From Pyrus communis (taxonomy: Eukaryota; Streptophyta; Magnoliopsida; Rosales; Rosaceae), in assembly GCF_963583255.1 (NCBI RefSeq), contig NC_084805.1, forward strand, positions 13,051,375 to 13,115,374: 64,000 bases of DNA, read 5' to 3'. How positions within the stretch are numbered: the stretch's first letter is position 1; every line of letters begins with the position of its first letter. Both the position numbers and the translations under genes were made by a program. The notes beneath the pieces were generated by a model that did no database searches, had not been told where the DNA came from, and was given only the letters and a program-made list of their open reading frames with translations. This document shows positions 55,551-64,000 of this stretch, piece by piece.

Positions 55551-56797
55551 CAAGAGGACAATGAGAGTGCATCATAGGCCAAATCAAAATATAAAACAAA
55601 ATAAAAATTGAAAGCTAAATTGAATGCTTAAGTTTCATGAAGAAAAATGGTACTTCGGTAACATCGTTCTTGATTGCAAATTTGACTTGCATATTTATCT
55701 TCTCTTGCAGCAAGCTGTGAAAACAGATTCAAATGTTCAATTCTACGGCAAACCAACCAATCTTTACATTTAAAAAATAATTCATTTATTAATTTAAACA
55801 ATAAAAGTTCTACAAATCAAAAGCAACCAAAAAACTCCGAACACTTAATCATTTCATCTTCTTAAAAAATAACTTGAAAAAGATATGAATAAAATATTGC
55901 AAAAGCCCAGAAATAGTCAAAAGTTCTAGAAACTTGTAGAAACCGTACAAAAGTTTCTTTTATTTCATCTGAAGGGAAACGGATTAAATAAACGGGAGAA
56001 TGTGTTGCCATCAGGGTAAAATCGGAAACTCATTGATTGGGCCAGTTTTGATTGGGCTGATTTAATGTTTGGTTTGTCTTAATCATTAAATAAAATTAGT
56101 AGGTGATTTTTGGTTAAAATTCAAAGTTGTGAAACACTTTTCATTAATTTAGGTTTTATGATATATAAAATTATGTTGCACGGTTTAGAAATAAAATTTT
56201 CATGATAGACGGGTTGATTGGTGTGGGTTTGGAGGTAAATAATCATTAAAAATGTCATCTTTCCATTTTATGCATTAGAAAATTAGAAATTATACACTCG
56301 TTATTTAAGATTTAGAAATATAGCAACTGCGATGCCCCTTCGAGCACCACTCAAATCACCTTAAGCAATTAAAATTTGAAAATTTTACCAGAAATTGTCA
56401 ATAATAATAACCACAGCAATCTAATCCCCAAAAAGAAAAATAGATGACAGAACCATAAACCAAACCAAACATTTTTCATTTGCTTTCAAATCCAAGACAA
56501 TCCGAAACGGTTACAAAACACAGAATCGGCAGCCAAACCAAAATATTACCAAAAAAAAAAAAAGAAAAAAAAAGAAAAATTTCCCCATAATATATCTAGG
56601 TGCGGAAAGGTAGATAACTGTGATTTACCATCAGCTATCCTTTTTTTTTTTTTTTTTTAACAAGGACTAATCAGCCTGCCTATCTCTCCTACCCCATTTT
56701 TTTCCTTATAGATTTACACAAAACAAATACATGGTACATAAAAGAAGAAATGTAATTATTTCAAATCATAAAATGATTAACTAATTAACTGGAAAAA
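55551..56797. other. Right part of the composite and 3' flank of the small gene
   Basis: AT-rich, with the inverted end motif at about 56110-56155 and A/T runs at 56553-56578 and 56640-56658. No gene recognised. Confidence 0.4.
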
Positions 56798-56995
56798 TTA
56801 AGGAATGGGGCGCTTGCCGGAACGGTCGGCGGCCTGGAGGGTTTTATCAATGAGCTTGCGGGCCTTTTTGCTGCGGATCTCGACCTTGACGCTGGAGCTT
56901 TTGTCCATCTTTATGTACGGCTTCTTCGACTTCTTCTTCAGCGCTCGAACTTTTGATTTGATGGACTCCACCAAGCTCTCCAACTGGTTCGTCAT
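56798..56995 (-). CDS. Small lysine-rich plant protein, 65 aa
   Basis: ATG 56993-56995 to TAA 56798-56800. The protein begins MTNQLESLVESIKSKVRALK, continues KKSKKPYIKMDKSSSVKVEI and ends RSKKARKLIDKTLQAADRSG+KRPIP. Net charge is strongly positive. The N-terminal 25 residues can form an amphipathic helix. Codon use is GC-rich (GC-ending codons) compared with its surroundings, which with a clean promoter argues for a real gene. I believe homologues of this length occur across flowering plants, without known function. No signal peptide or membrane segment. A TATA box lies 200 bp upstream. Confidence 0.8.
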   Translation of the reverse strand: MTNQLESLVESIKSKVRALKKKSKKPYIKMDKSSSVKVEIRSKKARKLIDKTLQAADRSGKRPIP

Positions 56996-57069
56996 GATGA
57001 TCTTAATTTTGTGATTAAGCTTGACTAAATAGAAAGCTTAATGATGATTAAGTGAGAAAGATCTTAGAG

Positions 57070-57202
57070 AGTTGGGAGGAGGAGGAGGAATAGGGGGAGG
57101 AGGAGGAGGAGAGGCAGGAGGACGTAAGTTTTTGTTGCTGGCTTGGGAATCGTAGTTTGTTGCAGGTGTCTGTCACTTGGTTTAATGTCGAGCCAATTTA
57201 TA
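57070..57202 (-). promoter_or_regulatory. Core promoter and CT-rich leader of the 65-aa gene
   Basis: Minus-strand TATAAAT (57196-57202 reversed, context GCCATATAAATTGG) followed by a leader containing (CCT)n repeats (57075-57125 reversed), typical of plant 5' leaders of expressed small genes. Confidence 0.55.
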
Positions 57203-57480
57203 TGGCGTGCTCTCGAAATGGTCTAGGTGTTTGGGATAATCACCAATTTGCCATCCAGTATTGTGTACTTCAGGCGCAGTGCTTTTCGGAATTTTCCAAT
57301 TCTACATGTTTTTATAAGTTTTTTTTTTGTTTTTTCAATTAATAGAGAGAAAGAATTCGAACTTCGGATCCCACCGTATATCATGTAATTAAATGAAGTA
57401 AATTAAACAACAATAAATAAATTTATGTACATATGACCGTAGATTGTTTTGCTTTAATAAGAAATATTAATAATTTGTAT

Positions 57481-57741
57481 TTTTTTTTATCGACAGATAG
57501 ATTTTATTAAATTTTAACATATAAATTTACATCATTCGTCAGAATATTAAAAAGAAAATCTGTACAATTTCTCCTATGTTCACCATCAACTTTGAAGACA
57601 TAAGCTGATGCATCATGTGTTGCACGATTGTCCACTTTATGGGTAAATTCGAACGCAATAGACTCCATAAAACTAGCAAGGGACCAAATATCATGAATAA
57701 TTCCTTCCATAGCCGCACCAACATCGATTTCACGGTTGATC
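57481..57741 (-). mobile_element. 5'-truncated LINE fragment with 8-bp target duplication
   Basis: ATTTGTAT occurs at 57473-57480 and 57742-57749, bracketing a 261-bp insert that starts with a T run (poly(A) on the minus strand). The minus strand encodes the last part of an RNase H domain: AAMEGIIHDIWSLASFMESI, VDNRATHDASAYVF, DFLFNILTNDVNL. A dead-on-arrival retrocopy of the RVT_3-type LINE class seen at 915-1615. Confidence 0.85.
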
Positions 57742-57759
57742 ATTTGTATTACTAAGATT

Positions 57760-58075
57760 TATGGATCCATTGCCATAAATTACAAATCCATATGTATGGC
57801 TTTTAATAAAATTTATGGATATTCTTCTTGATTAATGTCTTTTCAGCTAGTTTTGTTTTTCCATTTGCTTATATTTTGCAGTGAGAAAATTTTGATTTAT
57901 AGATTTCAAGCCATGGTTTGAAGTTTTGAATAGACAAGTCAATACTCCAGCACTTAAATTCAACGTTCGTATTATACAATTTTTTATCTTTAAAGTTTAT
58001 ATAAATGAGAATAAAATAGAAAATAATTTTTTTTTAACAAACGATATTATCTAAACTAAAGAAAATGAATAGGCT
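57760..58075. other. Unclassified AT-rich sequence
   Basis: No gene or classifiable element seen. Confidence 0.45.
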
Positions 58076-58165
58076 TAGTCTCACAATGGGTTAGCAATAA
58101 TATTGACCAAGCTCACCTTTAACCTAAGATTTCTCACTTACAAGTGAAGAGTAATACAAGTTGAT
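58075..58165 (-). mobile_element. SINE-like repeat, reverse copy
   Basis: Reversed, it reads CACTTGTAAGTGAGAAATCTTAGGTTAAAGG, given here as the core GTAAGTGAGAAATCTTAGG, matching 5430-5450 in duplication unit B. Confidence 0.45.
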
Positions 58166-58209
58166 CGTAGTATTTTCATAGACTTCACTTGTTAGATATT
58201 TTTGAAAAT

Positions 58210-58410
58210 AGATCCTCTCCGGATCTTTCCCTCCAAAACCCAAGGATCAAGTGATCACGACCTTTAAAATTTGATCAAATGATTAAAAACAGAGAAGTTA
58301 GTAAAAACTTTTAAAAGTTATAATAATTTTTGCCCGTTGGATTAAATTTTAAAGGTTTGGATCACTGATCATTGAGCTTTGGAAGGAAATATCCGGCAAG
58401 AATCTCTTTT
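58210..58410. mobile_element. MITE-like repeat, copy 2
   Basis: Diverged copy of 31-197: AGTTATAATAATTTTTGCCC then GTTGGATTAAATTTTAAAGG, with AATCTCTTTT at the end. Confidence 0.55.
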
Positions 58411-58679
58411 TGATATTTTTATGATGAGTGCAGTCAGGCTAGTCATGTTATTTGGTCAGTCTACTAAGGACAGTTTTGTACTTTGATGTATGAATGCAGT
58501 GTAGAATTTGAGTCCGAGGATATAGCCCAGTTTATAAACTTAAAACGCTTTAATGTGGCACGCTTTTCGTAGAAAAATTAGGTGCGGCATAAAGTCGTCC
58601 AAGAATAATCCTCAACTACACAAACAAATTCAAACCTTTCCTAAATTTACTACATATCCTAGAATTAAGAATAATAAAC

Positions 58680-58930
58680 CATCAGGAATGGGTTAGTGGT
58701 CAGGAATGAATTTTAAACTCATATTCCATGATATATTTTGAATTCGATTTTTGACGCTGTTGAATTGCACAATGTTGGGCGGGGGAGGCTGAAATACATC
58801 TATGATTTTTTCCGACCCTCAAAAAGGGTGGACTGCCGTGGCGAAGCCACTAGCTGGTCCCCTTTAAAAGAAAAAGAGAACTAAGAATTTAGTTCAGGCA
58901 AAAAAAAAAAAAAAAAAAAAGAAAAAAAAC
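58680..58930 (+). mobile_element. Poly(A)-tailed SINE-like element
   Basis: GGGTTAGTGGTCAGGAATG near the start resembles an A-box and GAATTCGATTTTTGACG a B-box. The body has GGCGGGGGAGGCTG and GGGTGGACTGCCGTGGCGA and GCCACTAGCTGGTCCCC. It ends in a 23-bp A run and an A-rich tail (58900-58930). Assignment is by architecture. Confidence 0.5.
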
Positions 58931-58947
58931 AAAGCAAATAAATTTAA

Positions 58948-59705
58948 GGAAAAACTAGATTTCCATCCCTATTTTTCCTATTCTATTGATTAAAACCTTA
59001 TTCTTTTTCAATTTTTTTTTTTATCAAGGTCCTTAGATTTTAAGAAACATTATTAATTATTTCAATAATAAAATATTTTTTTATTTCTAAATATATTCCT
59101 TTAGTGTTAAAAACTTTACATTTGTTATATTTATATCCATGACTATTTTTTTTATCATATATTTTTATTTTTAGTTTGTACCCTTTTTTAATTTGCAACC
59201 TTTTTTTTTTTAATTTGTACAAATTTTCTTTTCAGTTTTAATTTGTACTCATATATTAATTCCTTTTTGTGCCCATATTTTTTAAACTCTTATTTGTATT
59301 TGTACCCATATTTTTTAAATTTATTTGTACCCATTTTTGATTTTGCTAAATGTACCCATGCTAATTATATGTATTTATTTTATACTTTAAAATATATCAA
59401 TAATTATTTTTTAAATATGTTAATAATTATGTGGGTACATTATTTTTTTGCTATAATTTTTGTGAAGAACAACATTACTCTAAAATTGATTTTTAAGTAT
59501 TTATATTAATTAAAAATATTATTTGAATTTGTTTAAATTTTATAATTTGTGGGACATTAAATGCATAAATGTATGAGTTAAATCTCTTAAATTAGGCTAA
59601 GGATCTTGATCAAAATATTTAAACAAATAAAGTTTCAGTCTAGCAATTAGGTTGATTAAGGACCAGAACCAAAATGACCCTAAATTTAAATTAGGTTTTT
59701 AACAA
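58948..59705. mobile_element. MITE-like element with TTGTACCCAT repeats
   Basis: ATCAAGGTCCTTAG on the left (59025-59040) and its inverse CTAAGGATCTTGAT on the right (59598-59611) lie in symmetrical flanks of about 100 bp (CTATTGATTAAAACCTTATT against the reverse of AATAAAGTTTCAGTCTAG). The AT-rich middle repeats TTTGTACCCATATTTTTT several times (59260-59355). Confidence 0.45.
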
Positions 59706-59807
59706 CCAAGAAAATAATTCGTACTAAATTTATTTAAACAATTAGAGAGGAGGAAAAGTTTAAATCTGAGATGTTGTGAGTTGAAGAAGGAATGATGATT
59801 ATTTCCA

Positions 59808-60006
59808 GATTCTCTTTGTGAGGATCCTGGGGATCCTCAAATCGTATCCATTCATCGTACATCGTGCGGTCAAAAATTATTTTAAATACTTTTATTTAAA
59901 ATTAAACATGAACAGTATCTAATTAAAATTGATCGCACGATATACGATTAACATACACGATTTGAGAATTTTCAGAATTCTCACAAAAATGATCCGGAGA
60001 GGATCC
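59808..60006. mobile_element. MITE, GAGGATCC family, copy 2
   Basis: The left arm TCTCTTTGTGAGGATCCTGG ... TCGTACATCGTGCGGTC and the right arm, reversed, TTTTTGTGAGAATTCTGAAA ... TCGTATATCGTGCGATC are about 75-bp inverted repeats. It matches the copy at 8960-9165. Confidence 0.7.
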
Positions 60007-60009
60007 TTA

Positions 60010-61403
60010 TTCCTGAAGAAGAATACAAAAGTAATCAAGAGCAAAGAACATTTATAACTGGATTGACAAAATCTACCATATCTACCATCAACTTTTGGAC
60101 AATCCGTTGTAAGTGGGAGAGCTATGGTTCTCTGTTATTGTAGTTATAAATTCCTATCGTGACACATTTTGGTGAGCTGATCGAGACCTCAAGAATTGGG
60201 GCAAAAACAACTTTTTAGAAGAATTACAAACAAAACTGTCCTATGCATCGTTAATTAACAATTATTGCAATATTAAAATGGTACTAATGTGCCTATTGTT
60301 TTAGTGCAACAAGGTTTACATATACCAAGTCGGTTTAGTGGTAATTCTCATTCTGATGTTGAAATTACCCACCACAGATGTTGAAGCAAAAAAGAGAAAC
60401 AAATCTTACATAATTTTGCCAATGTAGCATGAATTTGTGCTTACGACGTATCATCGATGTGATGCGTTTTTCGCATACATAAAAACCTTGATGTGTTGCA
60501 AATATAATTTTCCCACCTTTTTTTGTCAAGTGATTTTCCCTTCTACTATTAGTGACAATTTTCGAGAGAGAAAAAAAGTTTGTGGCATTTTTTAGTTTTA
60601 TGTTTTTGATAATACGATATTCTGATTAACTATTGGAGTCAACGAGAGCGATTAGAACTTGGATGAAAGAGAACTAGCACACTGTATTGGACAACTAACT
60701 TAACCCAAATACGCAACCGCTACGTTTCTATGATTGACAAATGAGACATGAGAGACTCCTTTTGCTGACTGTGGACAAAGAAAGGCAAGCACTCCATTTT
60801 CAAACAAAAAGAATAAATTTAGAAGCTGTTGGTATCATGAAATCAAATGCATCAACCTGTACGGCACCTCCCTTATAAAATCCTAATGAGAAAATGCTGT
60901 TACAACTTGGACTACAAATTCCACTCCTCTCTACCAATCACTGCCTTGCCTTCGCTACTATGTTTTCATTTCAGAAGTTGACATTTTGAATCATCTGCAC
61001 AAACAACTACAAAAGTCACTACAATCTCAGCCATAATTTTTGACATGGAAACGACGAGGGAAACCAGAGCAAAAAATGCCCTAATACATTTTGATTACAT
61101 GTTTCATACACAGTCAAGGCATTCGAGAATATTAGCGATAAGTCTATCATTCATTAGTCAATCAAGTAGTGAAAGTATAATATAAAACGTAGGCCATAGA
61201 TTACTAATTTGTTTTTCGCTGCCTGATTCCTGTGGAAAGAATTAAACCATGTAAGGAGGTCAAATCAGATGATTCCTCACAAGCTAGGCAAAGTTTACTT
61301 TGTATATAATGTATAGAGTAAACTGGGCATTTCCCTTTTGAATTTTTACTTAACTTTCGATTTACCCCCTAAACTTTTAAATTAGAAAATCAAGGGCTTA
61401 AAC
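60010..61403. other. Intergenic stretch without recognised features
   Basis: AT-rich sequence. I find no domain, RNA or clear repeat. It lies downstream of the RsmE gene. Confidence 0.45.
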
Positions 61404-62154
61404 CAGCATTTTTAAAAAACTAGCCTGAAGGTGCGCCTAGGGGTGCATCCGAGGCTGGGCGTGAGAGTTGCCGCCTCAATTTTGTAGGAGTGGGCTGAGG
61501 CGTCATCGAAGTGCGTGTGGGCGGCGGAGGCGTGCTTCAGGGCTTCCGGGGTGTTCATCTGGGCGTTTTTTTTCACAAAATCCAGGTTCGTAAAATGTTT
61601 TTTTTGCTGGTCTAGTTTCAATGAAGAAGGAGAGACTTTCTCTCTCCAAATCCCATAAATTTCCATAATAATTGCTTCACTCAACCTTTATTTCATTTTA
61701 AGTTCCCTAGAATTGCTCCACTCAACCCTTTATTTTTCTTTAAATTCCCATAATAATTGTTCCACTCAACTTTTATTTTATTTTAAATACCCTATAACTA
61801 CTTCACTTAGCTTTTATCTCCTTTTTAATTACTTAAAATTGCAACATTCAACCTTTATTTCGCTTGAAATTTCCTATAATTGCGATCACTCATCCTTATT
61901 TTCCTTGAAGTTCTCTATAATTGCTTACTATAAAATAAATAATTACTACATTTTAAGACTATATGACATGGTTTCCAAGTACAACTAGACTTAGTAATAA
62001 TGAAGATGATATTATCTTTGATTTAGTTATAATTATAATTGTTGTTACAAAGTATTATATGTTATAAATATACTTATATATAATATATATTAAAATTCCT
62101 AGACTGAGCTATCTATCGGATGCCTTGGCCACACCTCTGCCTTTTAATACATTG
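61404..62154. mobile_element. hAT-type MITE with exact 8-bp target duplication
   Basis: 751 bp between identical GCTTAAAC flanks (61396-61403 and 62155-62162). Inverted ends are CAGCATTTTTAAAA and, reversed, CAATGTATTAAAA, followed by GC-rich subterminal blocks (GGTGCGCCTAGGGGTGC; reversed GGCAGAGGTGTGGCC). A 43-bp tandem repeat fills the middle (61659-61930). A 90-codon frame on the minus strand (61412-61684) has no domain and is probably chance. Confidence 0.85.
61659..61930. repeat. 43-bp tandem repeat inside the hAT MITE
   Basis: About six imperfect copies of TTCCCTAGAATTGCTCCACT+CAACCTTTATTTTCTTTAAA. The right-hand copies are more diverged. Confidence 0.85.
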
Positions 62155-62716
62155 GCTTAAACAAATATTTTTGGCTGATTTCCCCCCTTCCGTTAATTTT
62201 TCATAAATTTTATCCAAATTAAAATTAACTCTTATCACGTGCACGTCAAGTGACTCCTTTTAGAACAAAAACTTTACTTCACCGGATGTTCAACTTTAAG
62301 CTCCCCACACTAAAAACTAGTTTTATGCAAGAGTTAGGTTCGTTTAAACTCTACCAATGGAAATATGATTAAAGGCAGGTTGGAGATGTATAACAGATGG
62401 GTTTGGCCAAGACTCTATTAAGATTCTCGATGCAATAAAATTAGAATTGATCAACATCATTAAGGAAATGGAGAAAAAAAAAAGACGCAGAAATGTCTCA
62501 TAATTTGCATTTTGACAAGCTTATAACTTGAAATGTTGTCTATGATCCAGAAATTGGCAAACTTTCACAGTGCAAAAACCCTTGTTAAGCTTCAAATTGT
62601 CAAGACAAGAAAAAGAACATTGTTAAAACAGTTGCCTGCAAGTGGCCGAAAATGGTAAACTTAGAATATCAGGCCTTATCCAAGAGATGACTAAAGTAGA
62701 CTTGCCTTAAGAAAGA

Positions 62717-64000
62717 TCAAGAATGACATGCTTTTTGAGAATCAGACCATAACATGAGAGTTGCCAGAAGAGCCACGGTTGCAGTTTCAACCCGTAGTCG
62801 ATGTGGGCCAAGACCAACTGAGATAGCACCAGCTTCCATCAATTCACTCACCTCTTTCTCAGTGAAGTCTGAAGCAAGAATACGGGAAAATAAATCCACA
62901 ATGATGAATTTCCTACGTAATAATCTCAGTAATGAAAACAGATATTTTATCTTGTATGGTATGGTATCTTAATGAATGTATAAGAGGCGGCAAGGGGTGA
63001 ACTTAAAGAGAGTATGTATATAATAGCACCAAAAAGTAGCAGAAAATCAATGCACACATACAATTGCTGGTACGTTAGTCCGACAATCCTTAATAGAGTC
63101 TGGGTCAACTGTTCTCAAAGTTTAACTTAGCCTCTTCTTCTCAAGAATGTTGTTAAGGATTAGTAGCACAATCTTCTTCTACTTGTCCGATATTCACTTG
63201 ATTTCAAATTTCACATGTTTGAACATAAATCTTACAATTTAGGAATATAAACGCAGGATTGTTTTAACCGTCCAGTATCACCAACCAAGTCATAGAGCGA
63301 AATGAAATGATTCTTAATATCTTATAAATGTGGCTGGTAATTGGTAACTTGGTCTGCAACAAAAATAAAGATAGTTAGAGGATGAATACTTACCACCTTC
63401 TGGTCCAACAACAATCAGCCCACTGGACTCCCATCCTGATGAAGTTAATGCACTAACAAGAGGAGTAGCTTCTGCAGTTGCCAAAATAGCTAGCTTTGAC
63501 TGTGCAACCTAAGTATCAAAATCATACATGTAATTTCAATTAACAACAGAAAGTAAGTATGTTGACATGAAGAATAGTCTGCACATCAATAGGAACATGA
63601 TGTGAAAGAGCACATGTGAAGTAGAAACAATACTAAATCTGTAAATTATAAGAATGAGAAACAACTTGCTTCCGAGCTATATTATAGAGCATGCCATCGT
63701 ACAGGTCTGGCTGGAATTATTTTGTAACAAATCAGAACAAAAAAAAGTTGTTAATCTTCAAAATAAAACAAAATGGGGGAAGTGAACAAAGAACTCACAA
63801 GAGGCAAAAGACCATCAACTTTCACTGGAGGATTCATAATCATTTCATGTAGCCGTTGGCCTGTGACAGAAGTAGCCATGGGGAAACAAAGGTTTGGACT
63901 TTAATATCTAAAAGAAACGTTTAATAGGACACGAAAGTGAGTGACACATGTATATCAAGAATAAGGTAGAGTTAACTATTTTACATTGTTTAGCTGCCGC
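62717..64000 (-). CDS. RsmE-family 16S rRNA (uracil-N3)-methyltransferase, 3' part
   Basis: Four exons are readable on the minus strand: 64000-63985 (partial, AAKQ), 63860-63799 (CQRLHEMIMNPPVKVDGLLP), 63508-63394 (VAQSKLAILATAEATPLVSA, SGLIVVGPEG) and 62868-62717 (DFTEKEVSELMEAGAISVGL, GPHRLRVETATVALLATLML, stop). All introns have GT...AG and phases agree, giving continuous frame. GPEGDFTEKEV and GLGPHRLRVETA are the knot-forming, S-adenosylmethionine-binding motifs of SPOUT-class RsmE enzymes, which methylate U1498 (E. coli numbering) of small-subunit rRNA. A plant nuclear copy is probably targeted to plastids or mitochondria, but the N-terminus is outside the window. The C-terminal tail (WSDSQKACHS) is slightly longer than bacterial forms as I recall them. 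Confidence 0.9.

Larger units (their letters stand above)
50632..56155. mobile_element. Composite inverted element with captured gene fragments (proposed)
   Basis: The left boundary TTAATGAAAAGAGTTTGGG ... TTTAACCAAAAACCACC and the right boundary, reversed, TTAATGAAAAGTGTTTCAC ... TTTAACCAAAAATCACC form about 45-bp inverted repeats. Between them lie a B3-domain fragment, a 49-bp-period minisatellite array, the same array inverted on the other side, and a cysteine synthase fragment. A third copy of the end motif (TTTAATGAAAACAGTTTGG, 53541) lies internally in direct orientation. No transposase and no convincing target duplication, so the interpretation as a Pack-MULE or foldback-like unit is inference. 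Confidence 0.45.

Noticed and set aside
59243..59509. 88-codon Tyr/Phe-rich frame resembling a membrane protein
   Set aside because: Derived from AT-rich TTGTACCCAT repeats in a MITE-like element; hydrophobicity is a composition effect.

Overview
This is a plant nuclear window, AT-rich, dominated by transposable elements, with a few short genes. Cassandra TRIM elements with 5S-like LTRs, an FBD-type F-box family, and MITE and LTR types I recall from apple and pear point to Rosaceae, probably tribe Maleae. That placement is inference; no database was searched.

Genes that look intact: (i) two tandem copies of a 172-aa plant protein of unknown function on the minus strand (3320-3838 and 9915-10433); (ii) a three-exon F-box/LRR/FBD gene on the plus strand (33855-35302, about 403 aa); (iii) a 65-aa lysine-rich small protein on the minus strand (56798-56995); (iv) the 3' half of an RsmE-type 16S rRNA methyltransferase gene on the minus strand, running off the right edge (62717-64000). 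Broken genes: F-box relics (39482-40085, 40902-40945, 46258-46440), a SANT/Myb-like gene (43694-44528), a B3-domain relic (51095-51600) and a cysteine synthase relic (55405-55550).

Layout. 0-2.8 kb: LINE RNase H relic and MITEs. 2.8-15.6 kb: a tandem segmental duplication. The second copy is split on its left by nested DNA transposons (about 5.9-9.7 kb) and on its right by MITEs plus a 3.5-kb solo LTR (10.85-15.53 kb). 16-21.5 kb: LTR fragment and a truncated minus-strand Ty1/copia element, itself split by a solo LTR. 23-32.4 kb: a solo LTR, then a complete 8.3-kb LTR retrotransposon (595-bp LTRs, exact 5-bp target duplication) with a decayed gag, a 130-bp tandem array and a spliced antisense gene, but no polymerase seen. 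33.5-40.9 kb: F-box cluster, one member split by a LINE. 41.5-43.6 kb: solo LTR holding a Cassandra. 43.7-49.5 kb: SANT-like pseudogene, LTR debris, a second Cassandra. 49.5-56.2 kb: MITEs and a composite inverted structure containing two gene fragments and two opposed minisatellite arrays, one split by a third Cassandra. 56.8-64 kb: small gene, SINE/LINE/MITE insertions, hAT MITE, RsmE.

The genes do not form a pathway. The coherent story is one of repeated nested insertion: many elements have target-site duplications that can be read directly, so the order of events can be reconstructed. Exon boundaries were placed by hand from GT/AG signals and reading frame, without transcript evidence.
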